Positions 9,331-18,949 of a stretch of DNA of 64,000 nucleotides are shown here, piece by piece. The notes beneath the pieces were generated by a model. That model was not told the DNA's origin. It ran no database searches and worked only from the letters and a program-made list of their open reading frames with translations. The stretch is taken from contig NZ_OCMF01000003.1 of the NCBI RefSeq assembly GCF_900215295.1, forward strand, positions 350,247 through 414,246, written 5' to 3'. The translations under genes were made by a program, and so were the position numbers. The stretch comes from Salinimicrobium sediminis (GTDB lineage Bacteria; Bacteroidota; Bacteroidia; Flavobacteriales; Flavobacteriaceae). The first letter of the stretch is position 1. The number at the start of each line of letters is the position of its first letter.

Positions 9331-9396
9331 CAGTAGGCAGTAAGCAGTATCCAGTTTAACTTTACTGAATACTGTTTACTCAAAACTGATTACTAC
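9331..9396 (+). repeat. CAGTAnnCAGT-type intergenic repeat in the rpoB-rpoC spacer
   Basis: The spacer holds repeated variants of the word CAGTA(G/A)GC. Its left arm AGTAAGCAGTATCCAGT and right arm ACTGAATACTGTTTACT pair with two mismatches, giving a 17-bp imperfect hairpin inside the rpoBC message. The same words recur near 46580-46645. Confidence 0.55.
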
Positions 9397-9408
9397 ATAA
9401 AAAGTATT

Positions 9409-12400
9409 ATGGCTAGAAATAATGATAAGAATACAGTACAGAGGTTTAACAAGATCTCTATAGGTTTAGCTTCTCCTGAGTCGATTCTTGCCGAGTCACG
9501 CGGAGAGGTCCTAAAGCCTGAAACTATCAATTATCGTACGCACAAACCCGAGAGGGATGGGCTTTTTTGTGAGCGTATTTTTGGTCCTGTAAAGGATTAT
9601 GAATGTGCCTGCGGAAAGTACAAAAGGATCCGTTACAAAGGGATCGTGTGTGATAGGTGTGGTGTAGAGGTAACCGAAAAGAAAGTGCGTAGAGATCGTG
9701 TAGGACATATTAACCTTGTGGTCCCTGTTGCGCATATCTGGTACTTCCGTTCTTTACCAAACAAAATTGGCTACCTGCTTGGTCTTCCGTCTAAGAAATT
9801 AGACATGATCATTTACTACGAAAGATACGTGGTAATTCAGCCGGGTATTGCCAAGAATGAAGATGGATCGCCGTTGAAGAAGATGGATTTCCTAACCGAA
9901 GAAGAGTACCTGAATATATTAGATACTCTTCCGCAGGAAAACCTGTATCTGGATGAAAATGATCCTAACAAATTTATCGCTAAAATGGGTGCCGAGTGTC
10001 TTATCGATATCCTGCAGCGAATTGATCTTGATTCTCTTTCATATGAATTAAGACACAAAGCAAATAACGAAACTTCAAAGCAGCGTAAAACTGAAGCTCT
10101 TAAAAGACTTCAGGTTGTGGAAGCACTTCGTGATGCTAACAAAAACCGCGAGAACCGTCCCGAGTGGATGATCATGAAAGTAATTCCAATTATTCCGCCG
10201 GAATTGCGTCCATTGGTGCCGCTTGATGGAGGGCGTTTCGCAACTTCAGATCTTAACGACCTTTATCGTAGGGTAATTATTCGTAACAACCGTTTGAAGA
10301 GATTGATGGAGATTAAAGCTCCTGAAGTGATCCTTCGTAACGAGAAGCGTATGCTTCAGGAATCTGTGGATTCGTTGTTCGATAACACCCGTAAGTCGTC
10401 AGCAGTAAAAACTGATTCCAACAGGCCATTGAAATCCCTTTCTGATTCCTTAAAAGGTAAGCAAGGGCGTTTCCGTCAAAACCTGCTTGGTAAGCGTGTG
10501 GATTATTCAGCACGTTCGGTAATTGTTGTGGGACCTGAGTTGAAGTTCTACGAGTGTGGTCTTCCAAAAGACATGGCAGCCGAACTTTACAAGCCTTTCG
10601 TGATCAGAAAACTGATCGAAAGAGGGATTGTTAAGACTGTGAAATCTGCCAAGAAGATTATAGATAAAAAAGAACCTGTTGTTTGGGATATTCTCGAGAA
10701 TGTGTTGAAAGGACATCCTGTGTTGCTAAACCGGGCTCCAACCCTTCACAGACTTGGTATCCAGGCATTCCAGCCTAAACTTATTGAAGGTAAGGCGATC
10801 CAGTTGCACCCGCTTGCGTGTACTGCATTCAACGCCGATTTTGATGGGGATCAAATGGCTGTTCACCTTCCGCTGGGGCCAGAGGCTATCCTTGAGGCAC
10901 AGCTGTTGATGCTGGGATCTCACAACATTTTGAACCCTGCTAACGGATCTCCGGTGACTGTTCCTTCTCAGGATATGGTGCTTGGTCTTTATTATATGAC
11001 CAAGTCAAGAAAATCTACAGAAGAAAGAGCAGTAAAGGGAGAAGGTCTAACCTTCTATTCTCCGGAAGAGGTGGTAATCGCCTACAACCAGAAAATGGTT
11101 GAGCTAAACGCCATTATCAAGATCCGTACTAAAGATTTTAATGAAGCTGGTCACCTGGTGAACCAAATCATTGAAACTACTGTAGGTAGAGTATTATTTA
11201 ACCAGGCAGTGCCGGAAAAAGCCGGATTTATCAACGAAGTACTTACTAAAAAGTCTCTTCGTGATATCATCGGACGTATCCTTAAGGTAACCAGCGTACC
11301 GGAAACTGCTGAATTCCTTGATGCTATTAAGGAAATGGGTTATGGATTCGCATTCCGTGGAGGTTTATCTTTCAGCCTGGGAGATATTATTATTCCGGAA
11401 GAGAAGCAGTCTATGATCGATGATGCTAATGAGCAGGTAGAATCCATCATTGGAAACTACAACATGGGTCTTATCACCAATAATGAACGTTACAACCAGG
11501 TTATTGACATCTGGACTTCTACGAACGCCGGCTTAACGGAATTAGCCATGAAGCGTATCCGTGAAGATCAGCAAGGATTTAACTCGGTATACATGATGCT
11601 TGACTCTGGTGCAAGGGGATCTAAAGAACAGATCCGTCAGTTGACCGGTATGCGTGGTTTGATGGCTAAGCCTAAAAAATCTACTTCTGGGGGTGGAGAA
11701 ATTATCGAGAACCCGATCCTTTCTAACTTTAAGGAAGGTCTTTCGATCCTTGAATACTTTATCTCTACTCACGGTGCACGTAAAGGTCTTGCCGATACGG
11801 CTCTTAAAACTGCCGATGCAGGGTACCTTACCCGTCGTCTTGTCGACGTTTCACAGGATGTGATCATCAATGAAGAGGATTGTGGTACTTTGAGAGGTGT
11901 TGATGTATCTCCGCTTAAGAAGAACGAAGAGATCGTTGAGTCACTTGGAGAGCGTATCTTAGGTAGAACTGCACTTCATGATGTTTACAACCCGTTGACC
12001 AATGAATTATTGGTAGCTTCAGGTATTGAAATCGATGAAGATGTTGTTAAGAAAATTACCGAAGCCCCGATTGAAAGCGTTGAAGTAAGATCTGCGCTTA
12101 CCTGTGAGGCTAAAAAAGGTATTTGTGTGAAATGTTACGGCCGTAACCTTGCTACCAATAAAACGGTACAAAGAGGGGAAGCGGTTGGAGTTGTAGCTGC
12201 CCAGTCCATTGGAGAACCGGGAACTCAGCTTACCCTTCGTACCTTCCACGTGGGTGGTATTGCAGGAAACATTTCTGAAGAAAATAAATTGATCGCGAAG
12301 TTTCCCGGAATTGCAGAGATCGAAGATCTTAAAATCGTAAAAGGAGAAGCTCCTGACGGTAGTGAGGCAGAGATCGTTATTTCGAGAACTTCAGAATTGA

Positions 12401-13710
12401 AACTGAAAGATGAGAAGTCGGGAATCGTACTTAGTACAAGTAACATTCCTTACGGATCACAGATCTTTATCAAGAATGGAGACAAAGTTTCCAAAGACGA
12501 AGTGATTTGCCAGTGGGATCCTTATAATGGGGTGATCATTTCAGAATTTGCCGGTAAGATCAAATATGAGAATATCGAGCAAGGGGTGACATACCAGGTG
12601 GAAATCGATGAGCAAACAGGATTCCAGGAAAAAGTAATTTCTGAATCCCGTAACAAGAAATTGATCCCAACCCTGCAGATCCTTGGAAAGAAAGACGAAG
12701 TAATTCGTTCTTATAACCTTCCTGTTGGTGCTCACCTTATGGTGGATAACGACGAAAAGATCAAAGTAGGTAAGATTCTGGTTAAGATTCCACGTAAGTC
12801 TTCAAAGTCCGGGGATATTACAGGAGGTCTTCCAAGGGTGACTGAGCTTTTCGAAGCACGTAATCCATCTAACCCTGCTGTTGTAAGTGAGATCGACGGA
12901 GTTGTTTCCTTCGGAAAGATCAAACGTGGTAACCGTGAGATCATCATCGAATCTAAACTTGGAGAAGTTAAGAAGTATCTTGTGAAACTTTCTAACCAGA
13001 TCCTGGTTCAGGAGAATGACTACGTACGTGCCGGAATGCCGTTATCTGACGGGTCTGTTACTCCAGAAGATATCCTGGCGATCAAAGGACCAAGCGCTGT
13101 ACAGCAGTATCTTGTGAACGAAGTTCAGGAAGTTTACCGACTACAAGGGGTGAAGATCAATGATAAGCACTTTGAAGTAGTTGTAAGACAGATGATGCGT
13201 AAAGTAAGGATCGTTGATCCGGGTGATACAATCTTCCTTGAGAACCAGCTGGTTCATAAGGATGACTTTACCCAGGAGAACGACGAGATCTTTGGAATGA
13301 AAGTTATCGAGGATGCAGGAGATTCAGAAAACCTGAAACCGGGACAACTTGTAACTCCTCGTGAGTTGAGAGATGAGAATTCTATTCTTAGAAGAGAGGA
13401 CAAGAATCTTGCAACTGCGAGAGATGTGACTCCGGCAACGGCGACTCCTATTCTTCAGGGTATCACGAGAGCATCACTTCAAACCAAGTCGTTCATATCT
13501 GCGGCGTCCTTCCAGGAAACTACGAAGGTACTTAACGAGGCAGCTGTAAGCGGTAAGGTTGATGAACTTGAGGGACTAAAAGAAAATGTTATTGTTGGTC
13601 ATAGAATTCCTGCAGGTACAGGTCTTCGTGAATACGAACATATCATTGTTGGTTCTAAAGAAGAATTTGACGAAATGCTTGAGAAAAAGCAGGAAGTAAA
13701 TTATAATTAA
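9409..13710 (+). CDS. rpoC: DNA-directed RNA polymerase subunit beta prime
   Basis: 1433 aa. It carries the catalytic magnesium-binding loop [15 protein letters not shown] (about residues 473-487), with all three aspartates present. An N-terminal zinc site is formed by the cysteines of [20 protein letters not shown] and a second by [15 protein letters not shown] (about residues 905-920). The bridge-helix/trigger-loop region follows with [19 protein letters not shown]. It ends the operon, with two terminators directly after it. Confidence 0.99.
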   Translation: MARNNDKNTVQRFNKISIGLASPESILAESRGEVLKPETINYRTHKPERDGLFCERIFGPVKDYECACGKYKRIRYKGIVCDRCGVEVTEKKVRRDRVGHINLVVPVAHIWYFRSLPNKIGYLLGLPSKKLDMIIYYERYVVIQPGIAKNEDGSPLKKMDFLTEEEYLNILDTLPQENLYLDENDPNKFIAKMGAECLIDILQRIDLDSLSYELRHKANNETSKQRKTEALKRLQVVEALRDANKNRENRPEWMIMKVIPIIPPELRPLVPLDGGRFATSDLNDLYRRVIIRNNRLKRLMEIKAPEVILRNEKRMLQESVDSLFDNTRKSSAVKTDSNRPLKSLSDSLKGKQGRFRQNLLGKRVDYSARSVIVVGPELKFYECGLPKDMAAELYKPFVIRKLIERGIVKTVKSAKKIIDKKEPVVWDILENVLKGHPVLLNRAPTLHRLGIQAFQPKLIEGKAIQLHPLACTAFNADFDGDQMAVHLPLGPEAILEAQLLMLGSHNILNPANGSPVTVPSQDMVLGLYYMTKSRKSTEERAVKGEGLTFYSPEEVVIAYNQKMVELNAIIKIRTKDFNEAGHLVNQIIETTVGRVLFNQAVPEKAGFINEVLTKKSLRDIIGRILKVTSVPETAEFLDAIKEMGYGFAFRGGLSFSLGDIIIPEEKQSMIDDANEQVESIIGNYNMGLITNNERYNQVIDIWTSTNAGLTELAMKRIREDQQGFNSVYMMLDSGARGSKEQIRQLTGMRGLMAKPKKSTSGGGEIIENPILSNFKEGLSILEYFISTHGARKGLADTALKTADAGYLTRRLVDVSQDVIINEEDCGTLRGVDVSPLKKNEEIVESLGERILGRTALHDVYNPLTNELLVASGIEIDEDVVKKITEAPIESVEVRSALTCEAKKGICVKCYGRNLATNKTVQRGEAVGVVAAQSIGEPGTQLTLRTFHVGGIAGNISEENKLIAKFPGIAEIEDLKIVKGEAPDGSEAEIVISRTSELKLKDEKSGIVLSTSNIPYGSQIFIKNGDKVSKDEVICQWDPYNGVIISEFAGKIKYENIEQGVTYQVEIDEQTGFQEKVISESRNKKLIPTLQILGKKDEVIRSYNLPVGAHLMVDNDEKIKVGKILVKIPRKSSKSGDITGGLPRVTELFEARNPSNPAVVSEIDGVVSFGKIKRGNREIIIESKLGEVKKYLVKLSNQILVQENDYVRAGMPLSDGSVTPEDILAIKGPSAVQQYLVNEVQEVYRLQGVKINDKHFEVVVRQMMRKVRIVDPGDTIFLENQLVHKDDFTQENDEIFGMKVIEDAGDSENLKPGQLVTPRELRDENSILRREDKNLATARDVTPATATPILQGITRASLQTKSFISAASFQETTKVLNEAAVSGKVDELEGLKENVIVGHRIPAGTGLREYEHIIVGSKEEFDEMLEKKQEVNYN

Positions 13711-13715
13711 GAAGG

Positions 13716-13743
13716 AAGGCTGCTTTTGCAGCCTTTTCTTTTG
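13716..13743 (+). terminator. rpoC terminator 1
   Basis: AAGGCTGC (13716-13723) pairs with GCAGCCTT (13728-13735) around a TTTT loop, followed by TTTCTTTT. It is 5 bp past the rpoC stop. Confidence 0.85.
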
Positions 13744-13749
13744 AATTAA

Positions 13750-13778
13750 ATCCCGGTCTCACTGGCCGGGATTTTTTT
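13750..13778 (+). terminator. rpoC terminator 2
   Basis: TCCCGG (13751-13756) pairs with CCGGGA (13766-13771), followed by seven T. A back-up terminator isolates the operon from the DUF3467 gene. TACTTTTA at 13780-13787 could be the -7 element of the next gene. Confidence 0.85.
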
Positions 13779-13807
13779 GTACTTTTAGTTTAAATTAAAT
13801 ATCAACA

Positions 13808-14137
13808 ATGAGCGACCAAAACAACAACAATCCAAAAAAGCCAAAAAAAGGGCAGATCAATATAGAACTTGACGAAAAGGTAGCCGAGGGGACCTATTCA
13901 AACCTTGCAATCATCAACCATTCGGTTTCAGAATTCGTGGTGGATTTTGTAAGTATCATGCCGGGAACTCCTAAAAGTAAAGTCAAATCGAGGATCATCC
14001 TAACTCCTCAACATGCAAAAAGGCTTTTAAAAGCCCTTGCTGATAATGTAAACAGGTTTGAGAAAGCTCATGGGGAGATCAAAGATTATGAGCAGCCGCC
14101 AATTCCACTTAATTTCGGTCCCACAGGACAGGCTTAA
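13808..14137 (+). CDS. DUF3467 family protein
   Basis: 109 aa, no signal peptide. The family is small, cytoplasmic and of unknown function; it is very often encoded next to rpoC in Bacteroidota, as here. Visible features: a basic, asparagine/lysine-rich start (KKPKKGQINIELDEKVAEG), the conserved YSNLAIINHSVSEFVVDFV segment, and SRIILTPQHAKRLLKALADN. The tail is proline-rich. It stands alone between terminators and a non-coding gap, so it is probably its own unit. Confidence 0.9.
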   Translation: MSDQNNNNPKKPKKGQINIELDEKVAEGTYSNLAIINHSVSEFVVDFVSIMPGTPKSKVKSRIILTPQHAKRLLKALADNVNRFEKAHGEIKDYEQPPIPLNFGPTGQA

Positions 14138-14374
14138 ATACAATGTAAGGTCCGATTTGCAAAAAACTTTTTTTCTGCTGATCTTTTTACTGCTATTCTC
14201 CTATACCGGATGAATTTGCTATACGAAATCATCACTTGTGAATTTTTAGGTAGGGGAAGAATGTAGTGGGCACTGCTTATGTTCTTTGAGCCACCTTTGT
14301 AGATGTACCTGCATACTGCGCTTCTTGAAGACTGCAGAAATAGGAACCTGAAAAAGACATTTTTGACACCTCTT

Positions 14375-14404
14375 AAAACCTGAAGCTTTTGCTTCAGGTT
14401 TTTT
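14375..14404 (+). terminator. Strong intrinsic terminator
   Basis: AAAACCTGAAGC (14375-14386) pairs with GCTTCAGGTTTT (14391-14402) around a TTTT loop, with a T-run to 14404. It would end any transcript coming from the DUF3467 side. Confidence 0.75.
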
Positions 14405-14487
14405 ATGCCTCAATAGGTTGATCTTCCTGATATCCTTACTCTGAATTATTTTTTTACCCCCGTATGTAAAACCAAAGGAAACTTTTT

Positions 14488-14506
14488 TAACTTTGTATCT
14501 CAAAGT
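14488..14506 (+). promoter_or_regulatory. Promoter -7 element overlapped by an ACTTTG-N5-CAAAGT palindrome
   Basis: TAACTTTG at 14488-14495 is a perfect -7 element. It is embedded in the inverted repeat ACTTTG (14490-14495), TATCT, CAAAGT (14501-14506), 10 bp before the ATG at 14516. The same palindrome with the same spacing occurs at 15461-15477. It is a likely operator of the winged-helix regulator encoded at 15139. Confidence 0.6.
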
Positions 14507-14515
14507 GCTTTTTAA

Positions 14516-15142
14516 ATGAAAAAAGAACAGGATTATATAAAAGATATCACAGAGATACGTTCTATGATGGAGCGCTCTACAAAGTTTTTATCTTTAACCG
14601 GCATTTCGGGAGTTATGGCCGGTATTTATGCTTTAATAGGAGCATATCTTGTGTATCGGTTTTTCTACCGGAATTCCTCAACCGACTTCTTTACTACTGT
14701 AACCGGAGGGGAAATAAACGGAAGCCTTTGGAATATGATCTTCCTTGCATTTGCAGTGCTGATATTGTCGGTGGGAACTGCTGTTTTTTTCTCTTTTAAA
14801 AAAGCCGGTAAAAGTGGGGAAAAACTGTGGAATGCAAGCGCCCGGAGGTTAATAATAAATATGGCCATTCCATTGGTAGCAGGTGGTCTGTTGACCCTTG
14901 TTTTTCTCACAAAGGGATTGTTTGCTTTAGTTATTCCGGTAACTCTCATTTTTTATGGACTTGCTTTGACAAATGCAGGAAAGTTCACTTTTGAAGAGAT
15001 GAAATCCCTGGGGATCATCCAGATCTTTCTGGGACTGTTAGCCGCTTATTTCTTGGAGTTTTCTCTTTTATTCTGGGCTTTTGGATTTGGTGTAATGCAC
15101 ATCTTGTATGGGATTTATATGCACCTGAAATACGAGAAATGA
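14516..15142 (+). CDS. Integral membrane protein of unknown function
   Basis: 208 aa. After a short charged cytoplasmic start (MKKEQDYIKDITEIRSMMER) there are about six hydrophobic segments. I do not recognise a catalytic motif. It overlaps the next gene by 4 bp (ATGA), which couples its translation to a winged-helix regulator. Pairs of this kind, a membrane protein with a small regulator and further membrane proteins, are common in Bacteroidota but unassigned. Confidence 0.85.
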   Translation: MKKEQDYIKDITEIRSMMERSTKFLSLTGISGVMAGIYALIGAYLVYRFFYRNSSTDFFTTVTGGEINGSLWNMIFLAFAVLILSVGTAVFFSFKKAGKSGEKLWNASARRLIINMAIPLVAGGLLTLVFLTKGLFALVIPVTLIFYGLALTNAGKFTFEEMKSLGIIQIFLGLLAAYFLEFSLLFWAFGFGVMHILYGIYMHLKYEK

Positions 15143-15438
15143 AAACGATCATAGATGGTTTATATAAAGCATTCGAAAACCGGGTGCGTCTTGGAATAAT
15201 GGCTGCGCTCGCCGTAAATGAAACCCTGGAATTTACTGCTCTTAAAGAGTACCTGGATGTGACTGACGGCAATTTGGCGAGCCATATGAAAGCCCTGGAA
15301 AAGGAAAAATTTGTGGGAGTAAAAAAATCTTTTATCGATCGTAAACCTAATACCAGATATTATATGACCACACAAGGGAAGAAGGCTTTTGAGGAGCATC
15401 TAAACACTCTGGAGTCTATTATTAAAGCACAAAAATAA
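15139..15438 (+). CDS. Winged-helix transcriptional regulator
   Basis: 99 aa, a single winged-helix domain (HTH_34-like, MarR/ArsR fold). The helix-turn-helix is ALKEYLDVTDGNLASHMKAL (about residues 34-53) and the wing follows with RKPNTRYYMTTQGKKAFEEH. It has no ligand domain and no cysteine cluster. It overlaps the upstream membrane-protein gene by 4 bp. Palindromes ACTTTG-N5-CAAAGT lie upstream of both this operon and the following one, so autoregulation and control of the neighbours is the simplest reading. Confidence 0.9.
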   Translation: MKTIIDGLYKAFENRVRLGIMAALAVNETLEFTALKEYLDVTDGNLASHMKALEKEKFVGVKKSFIDRKPNTRYYMTTQGKKAFEEHLNTLESIIKAQK

Positions 15439-15460
15439 AAGCCTATTTTTTTATTTATCA

Positions 15461-15477
15461 ACTTTGAAATTCAAAGT
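15461..15477 (+). promoter_or_regulatory. Second ACTTTG-N5-CAAAGT palindrome (candidate operator)
   Basis: ACTTTG (15461-15466), AAATT, CAAAGT (15472-15477), 50 bp before the ATG at 15528. The left arm reads CAACTTTG at 15459-15466, close to the TAnnTTTG -7 element. It matches the site at 14490-14506 in both arms and in spacing. Confidence 0.6.
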
Positions 15478-15527
15478 ACTTTATAGAATTGCTAATTAAA
15501 TTTTTTATTCACTTTAAAACTACAATT

Positions 15528-15863
15528 ATGGATCACAAAAATGAATTTACTTCACAGGTGGGTTTTGATGCTACCCTTGCAAAAAGAATGTTGATTGGTG
15601 CAGGAATAGCCCTGGTATTTATCGCAATTTTTCTTTTCGGCGCAACCCCCAAACCCGAATGGTCGCCGTATTGGATCTTACGACCTTTTATCATTGTTCC
15701 TTTAGCGGGAGCCTTTGGAGGGGCTTTTTATCATTTCATGGGAATTCCCCGTTCCCGGGGAGGTCTTGTAAAGGCCCTGAGCATTCTCTTTAGCTTTATA
15801 GGTTATGTAGTCATTGTTTGGCTTGGAACGGTGCTGGGATTCGATGGAACCTTTTTCGATTAA
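15528..15863 (+). CDS. Small membrane protein
   Basis: 111 aa from the ATG at 15528 (MDHKNEFTSQVGFD); a longer in-frame start at 15489 would sit only 12 bp past the operator and is less likely. Three hydrophobic segments (about residues 18-38, 48-68, 82-105) are separated by short loops with a PRSRGG turn. Function unknown. It is the first gene behind the second palindrome, 21 bp before the DUF4153-like gene, so the two form one unit. Confidence 0.8.
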   Translation: MDHKNEFTSQVGFDATLAKRMLIGAGIALVFIAIFLFGATPKPEWSPYWILRPFIIVPLAGAFGGAFYHFMGIPRSRGGLVKALSILFSFIGYVVIVWLGTVLGFDGTFFD

Positions 15864-15884
15864 TCAATAACAATATTTTAAATC

Positions 15885-17138
15885 ATGAAAACCATGAAAG
15901 CCCAAATTTTATCCGGACTTAATGATCCGGCACAACTTGAGCATTTATACCGCAGCAATAAAAGTTCTTTTAAGCGGGAGTTTATTGAATTATATCCCGA
16001 GATTAAAGACACTTCTCTGGCGGCTTTTTGGAAGGAACGTCTTTCCTTTTCAGGAGAGGAGATCAACTGGGGATCCGCCAAGGAAATATTCCTGGTGCTT
16101 CTGGGTATTATTATAACCGGTTTAACTGCAAAATTACCTGCCTTCTTCGGAATTGACGAAGATTTTTTCTATCCCAGAAATTCGGGCTTTATAGTTTTCC
16201 CTGTGCTTACAGCTTATTTCGCCTGGAAAAACAATTTGTCTAAAGGAAAAAGTATTGTTATTGCTTTGGCAATGTTTGCCGGACTTTTATATATAAATAG
16301 CCTTCCGGATTTTCCTGAGAGCGACACTCTTATCCTGGCCTGTATCCATCTTCTGATCTTTCTGTGGTTTCTCCTCAGTATTGCCTTTGTAGGCGAGGAG
16401 GAGGACACAAATGTCGGTCGATTAAGTTTTCTCAAATTTAATGGAGACCTGGTCGTACTCTCTGCTCTAATTTGTATTGCAGGAGGTATTGTAACAGCAG
16501 TAACAATTGGGCTCTTTCAACTCATTGGACTAAATATTGAAGAGTTTTACTTTCAGAATATAGTGGTTTTTGGACTTCCGGCAGTTCCTGTAATCGCCAG
16601 TTTTCTAAATAGTACCAATCCGCAACTGGTGGGAAAAGTTTCACCCGTGATTGCTCGCCTGTTCAGTCCTGTAGTGCTGGTGATGCTGGTAATCTACCTG
16701 GGAGCTATGGCATTTTCTGGCAAGGATCCTTACAGCGACCGGGAATTCCTGCTCATTTTCAATATTTTATTGATAGGAGTAATGGCCTTAATCTTTTTTT
16801 CTGTTGCAGAAACTTCCGGAAAAAGCAAATCCAAACCTGAGATTTATATATTGGTGTTGCTGTCTTTGGTTACCGTGGTAGTAAATGGGATCGCACTTTC
16901 TGCCATTCTGTTTCGCATTGCCGAGTGGGGAATCACTCCAAACCGCCTGGCGGTACTGGGTGCAAATGTTCTTATCCTGGTGAACCTGCTCCTCGTAAGC
17001 TTTCAACTTCTTAAAGCTGCCTCAAAAAATTCACAGTTACACCAGGTAGGTAATATCATTGCCCGATACTTACCGGTATATTTTGTTTGGGCTATACTGG
17101 TAACCTTCCTGTTCCCATTAATATTCGGAATCAATTAA
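15885..17138 (+). CDS. DUF4153-like multi-pass membrane protein
   Basis: 417 aa; a second in-frame ATG at 15894 is an alternative start. The first 65 residues are soluble and charged, then about 11 membrane segments follow. The motif RIAEWGITPNRLAVLGANVL (about residues 343-362) resembles the conserved YG-TPNR segment of DUF4153 proteins. The role of the family is not known; here it belongs to the regulator-controlled locus 14516-17138. Confidence 0.75.
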   Translation: MKTMKAQILSGLNDPAQLEHLYRSNKSSFKREFIELYPEIKDTSLAAFWKERLSFSGEEINWGSAKEIFLVLLGIIITGLTAKLPAFFGIDEDFFYPRNSGFIVFPVLTAYFAWKNNLSKGKSIVIALAMFAGLLYINSLPDFPESDTLILACIHLLIFLWFLLSIAFVGEEEDTNVGRLSFLKFNGDLVVLSALICIAGGIVTAVTIGLFQLIGLNIEEFYFQNIVVFGLPAVPVIASFLNSTNPQLVGKVSPVIARLFSPVVLVMLVIYLGAMAFSGKDPYSDREFLLIFNILLIGVMALIFFSVAETSGKSKSKPEIYILVLLSLVTVVVNGIALSAILFRIAEWGITPNRLAVLGANVLILVNLLLVSFQLLKAASKNSQLHQVGNIIARYLPVYFVWAILVTFLFPLIFGIN

Positions 17139-17191
17139 AATTCTAATGTTTTTAAACTGGTTCAGAAGTTATAATCTAAAAAATAATAAGA

Positions 17192-17917
17192 GTGAAGCTT
17201 TTATCGAAATTTGAACAATTCTACTACAAGGTAAAAGATAATGGGTGGTATTTCCTGTTCTCTATCTTTTGTCGTATAAGTCTCGCCTATGCTTTTATAG
17301 TCGCAGGTATAGTGAAGATCCTCGATGAAAGATTCGCCAGTGGGTTATCCACTCTACACCCTATGGGCGCCTATCTGGAAGCCTTACATCATACCGGTTA
17401 CTATTATACGTTTATCGGAATCGCTCAGGTGCTCGCTGCCATTCTACTTTTGATACCAAGAACTGTAGCATTAGGTGCATTATTGTATTTCCCTATTATA
17501 GTGAATATCTGGATCTTGTCCTATGCTGTCAGGTTCGAGGGTTCTGTCATTACATCTCCACTAATGGTAATGGCCAATCTTTACCTCCTGGTTTGGAACT
17601 ATGACAGGTTAAAATATCTTCTGCCCTTAAAGAATTTTCCTGCTCATGTTTTATTTCGGAAGCCAAACAAGTATAACTGGAAATTTCCCTATTTGTTTGT
17701 TTCAGGAGTAATTGTTGTAGTTGTTATGGCCGTTGCATTCGCTCAATATGGTCATGAGGTGATGCCCAGGAATTCTATGGCCGACTGTAGTGACCAGTTT
17801 GAAAACACTGAAAACGAGGCTGCCGGAAGAAAATTTTGCGGATGTATACATGAGCAGGGAGAAACGCTGGAGACATGCCTGGCGAATTTTGAAAGGGATA
17901 AGAAAAATTCCGGGTAA
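17192..17917 (+). CDS. DoxX-like membrane protein
   Basis: 241 aa, GTG start at 17192. Four to five membrane segments with the DoxX-type pattern ISLAYAFIVAGIVKILDERF, the GIAQVLAAILLLIPRT helix and a C-terminal extension after residue 185. The extension carries five cysteines (in MADCSDQ, RKFCGCIHEQ and ETCLANF), more than a plain DoxX protein. Family members are linked to membrane redox functions but most are uncharacterised. It is probably co-transcribed with the MpaB-like gene 89 bp downstream. Confidence 0.7.
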   Translation: MKLLSKFEQFYYKVKDNGWYFLFSIFCRISLAYAFIVAGIVKILDERFASGLSTLHPMGAYLEALHHTGYYYTFIGIAQVLAAILLLIPRTVALGALLYFPIIVNIWILSYAVRFEGSVITSPLMVMANLYLLVWNYDRLKYLLPLKNFPAHVLFRKPNKYNWKFPYLFVSGVIVVVVMAVAFAQYGHEVMPRNSMADCSDQFENTENEAAGRKFCGCIHEQGETLETCLANFERDKKNSG

Positions 17918-18006
17918 ATGCTTTCAACTCAAAAAATCACATTCAGGTATGGAAAATGTTTTGAATAGGATTTGCTGTTGAAAGCTGGATAAAACGAAAT
18001 GATATC

Positions 18007-18807
18007 ATGAAAACGGAGGAGAAGATCTTAGGGGACAGAAATCAGGTTAATTTTGTCAAACCAACATCCATCGTAAGGCAAATATGGGGAAAAGGAGATA
18101 CCATACTTTTCATCTTCGCCGGTGCGGCAGCCGAATTCGCTTTGAATAAAGCTGTAGACTGGCTCTACTTTAAAGGTAAACTTCCTGCCGATCCACTTGG
18201 CAGGTTGTTTTCTACGGTTTCCTATGCCCGCCAAATTGTTTTTGCAGATAAAACTTCAGCATTAAAAGCTATTGATGCTATTAACGCTATTCATGCTAAC
18301 ATTGAAGATGCACGCCGCCAAAAAATTCCCGATTGGGCTTACCGGGACGTTTTGTTCATGTTGATCGACTACTCCATAAGGGCTTTTGAGACAATGGAAA
18401 GGCAGCTTAATATTTCTGAAAAGGAGGAAGTATTTGATGTTTTTAACAGGGTTGGTAAACGCATGAGAATTACGGGACTTCCGGATAATTATTCTGAATG
18501 GACTCAGATGCGAAAGGGGCATCTGCAACATGATTTGAAATACAGTGATTTCACTAAGGATCTTTACTTACAGTATCGAAGACATCTTGGCGCGGTCCGG
18601 TATTTTCTCCTGCTGGAAACCCAAAATCTCATTTGCCCTGAAGAAGTACGTACTTTTTTAGGTTTTTCAACACGCTCGGCTCTAAATCCTTTGCTATGGA
18701 TCTATAAACTAAGCAGATATGTGGGGCTCGATAAGGTTCTAAAAGCTATAATTTTGCCGAAAAAGTATAAAAAAGAGATTCGGTCCCTGGATGTTTTTAC
18801 CGGCTGA
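18007..18807 (+). CDS. MpaB/rubber-oxygenase-like protein (DUF2236 family)
   Basis: 266 aa, no signal peptide. The N-terminal WGKGDTILFIFAGAAAEFAL and FSTVSYARQIVFADKTSALK segments, then INAIHANIEDARR, match the DUF2236 family (latex-clearing oxygenase Lcp and fungal MpaB relatives), where such histidines and arginines surround a b-type haem. The domain spans most of the protein. The substrate is unknown. It follows the DoxX-like gene in the same direction, which is a redox-flavoured pairing. Confidence 0.65.
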   Translation: MKTEEKILGDRNQVNFVKPTSIVRQIWGKGDTILFIFAGAAAEFALNKAVDWLYFKGKLPADPLGRLFSTVSYARQIVFADKTSALKAIDAINAIHANIEDARRQKIPDWAYRDVLFMLIDYSIRAFETMERQLNISEKEEVFDVFNRVGKRMRITGLPDNYSEWTQMRKGHLQHDLKYSDFTKDLYLQYRRHLGAVRYFLLLETQNLICPEEVRTFLGFSTRSALNPLLWIYKLSRYVGLDKVLKAIILPKKYKKEIRSLDVFTG

Positions 18808-18857
18808 TCCTGTACCTCGAAAGCAATTTCTGCCATTTTTCTACTTAATACTTTAAA

Positions 18858-18923
18858 TTGTAGGAAATAACTTAAATGATTTCTACGTTTGAATAAAAGA
18901 AATTTAAACTGAAATTATTTTTG
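18858..18923 (+). promoter_or_regulatory. Two candidate tandem promoters
   Basis: TTG at 18858-18860 and TACGTTTG at 18884-18891 (23-bp spacing) form one candidate. TATTTTTG at 18916-18923 is a second perfect -7 match, with a TTG at 18889-18891. Both precede the ATG at 18950. Confidence 0.4.
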
Positions 18924-18949
18924 AACCCGTTGCTCCCGAATAATCTAAG

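Larger units (their letters stand above)
14138..14515. other. 378-bp intergenic region with one terminator
   Basis: No convincing gene is present; one antisense open frame (14246-14503) crosses a hairpin and has no recognisable content. The region holds a strong hairpin at 14375-14404 and, at its end, the promoter/operator of the next operon. Confidence 0.5.

Noticed and set aside
14246..14503. 85-aa minus-strand ORF in the DUF3467 downstream gap
   Set aside because: It crosses a strong terminator hairpin, has no recognisable motif and faces the start of an operon with its own promoter.
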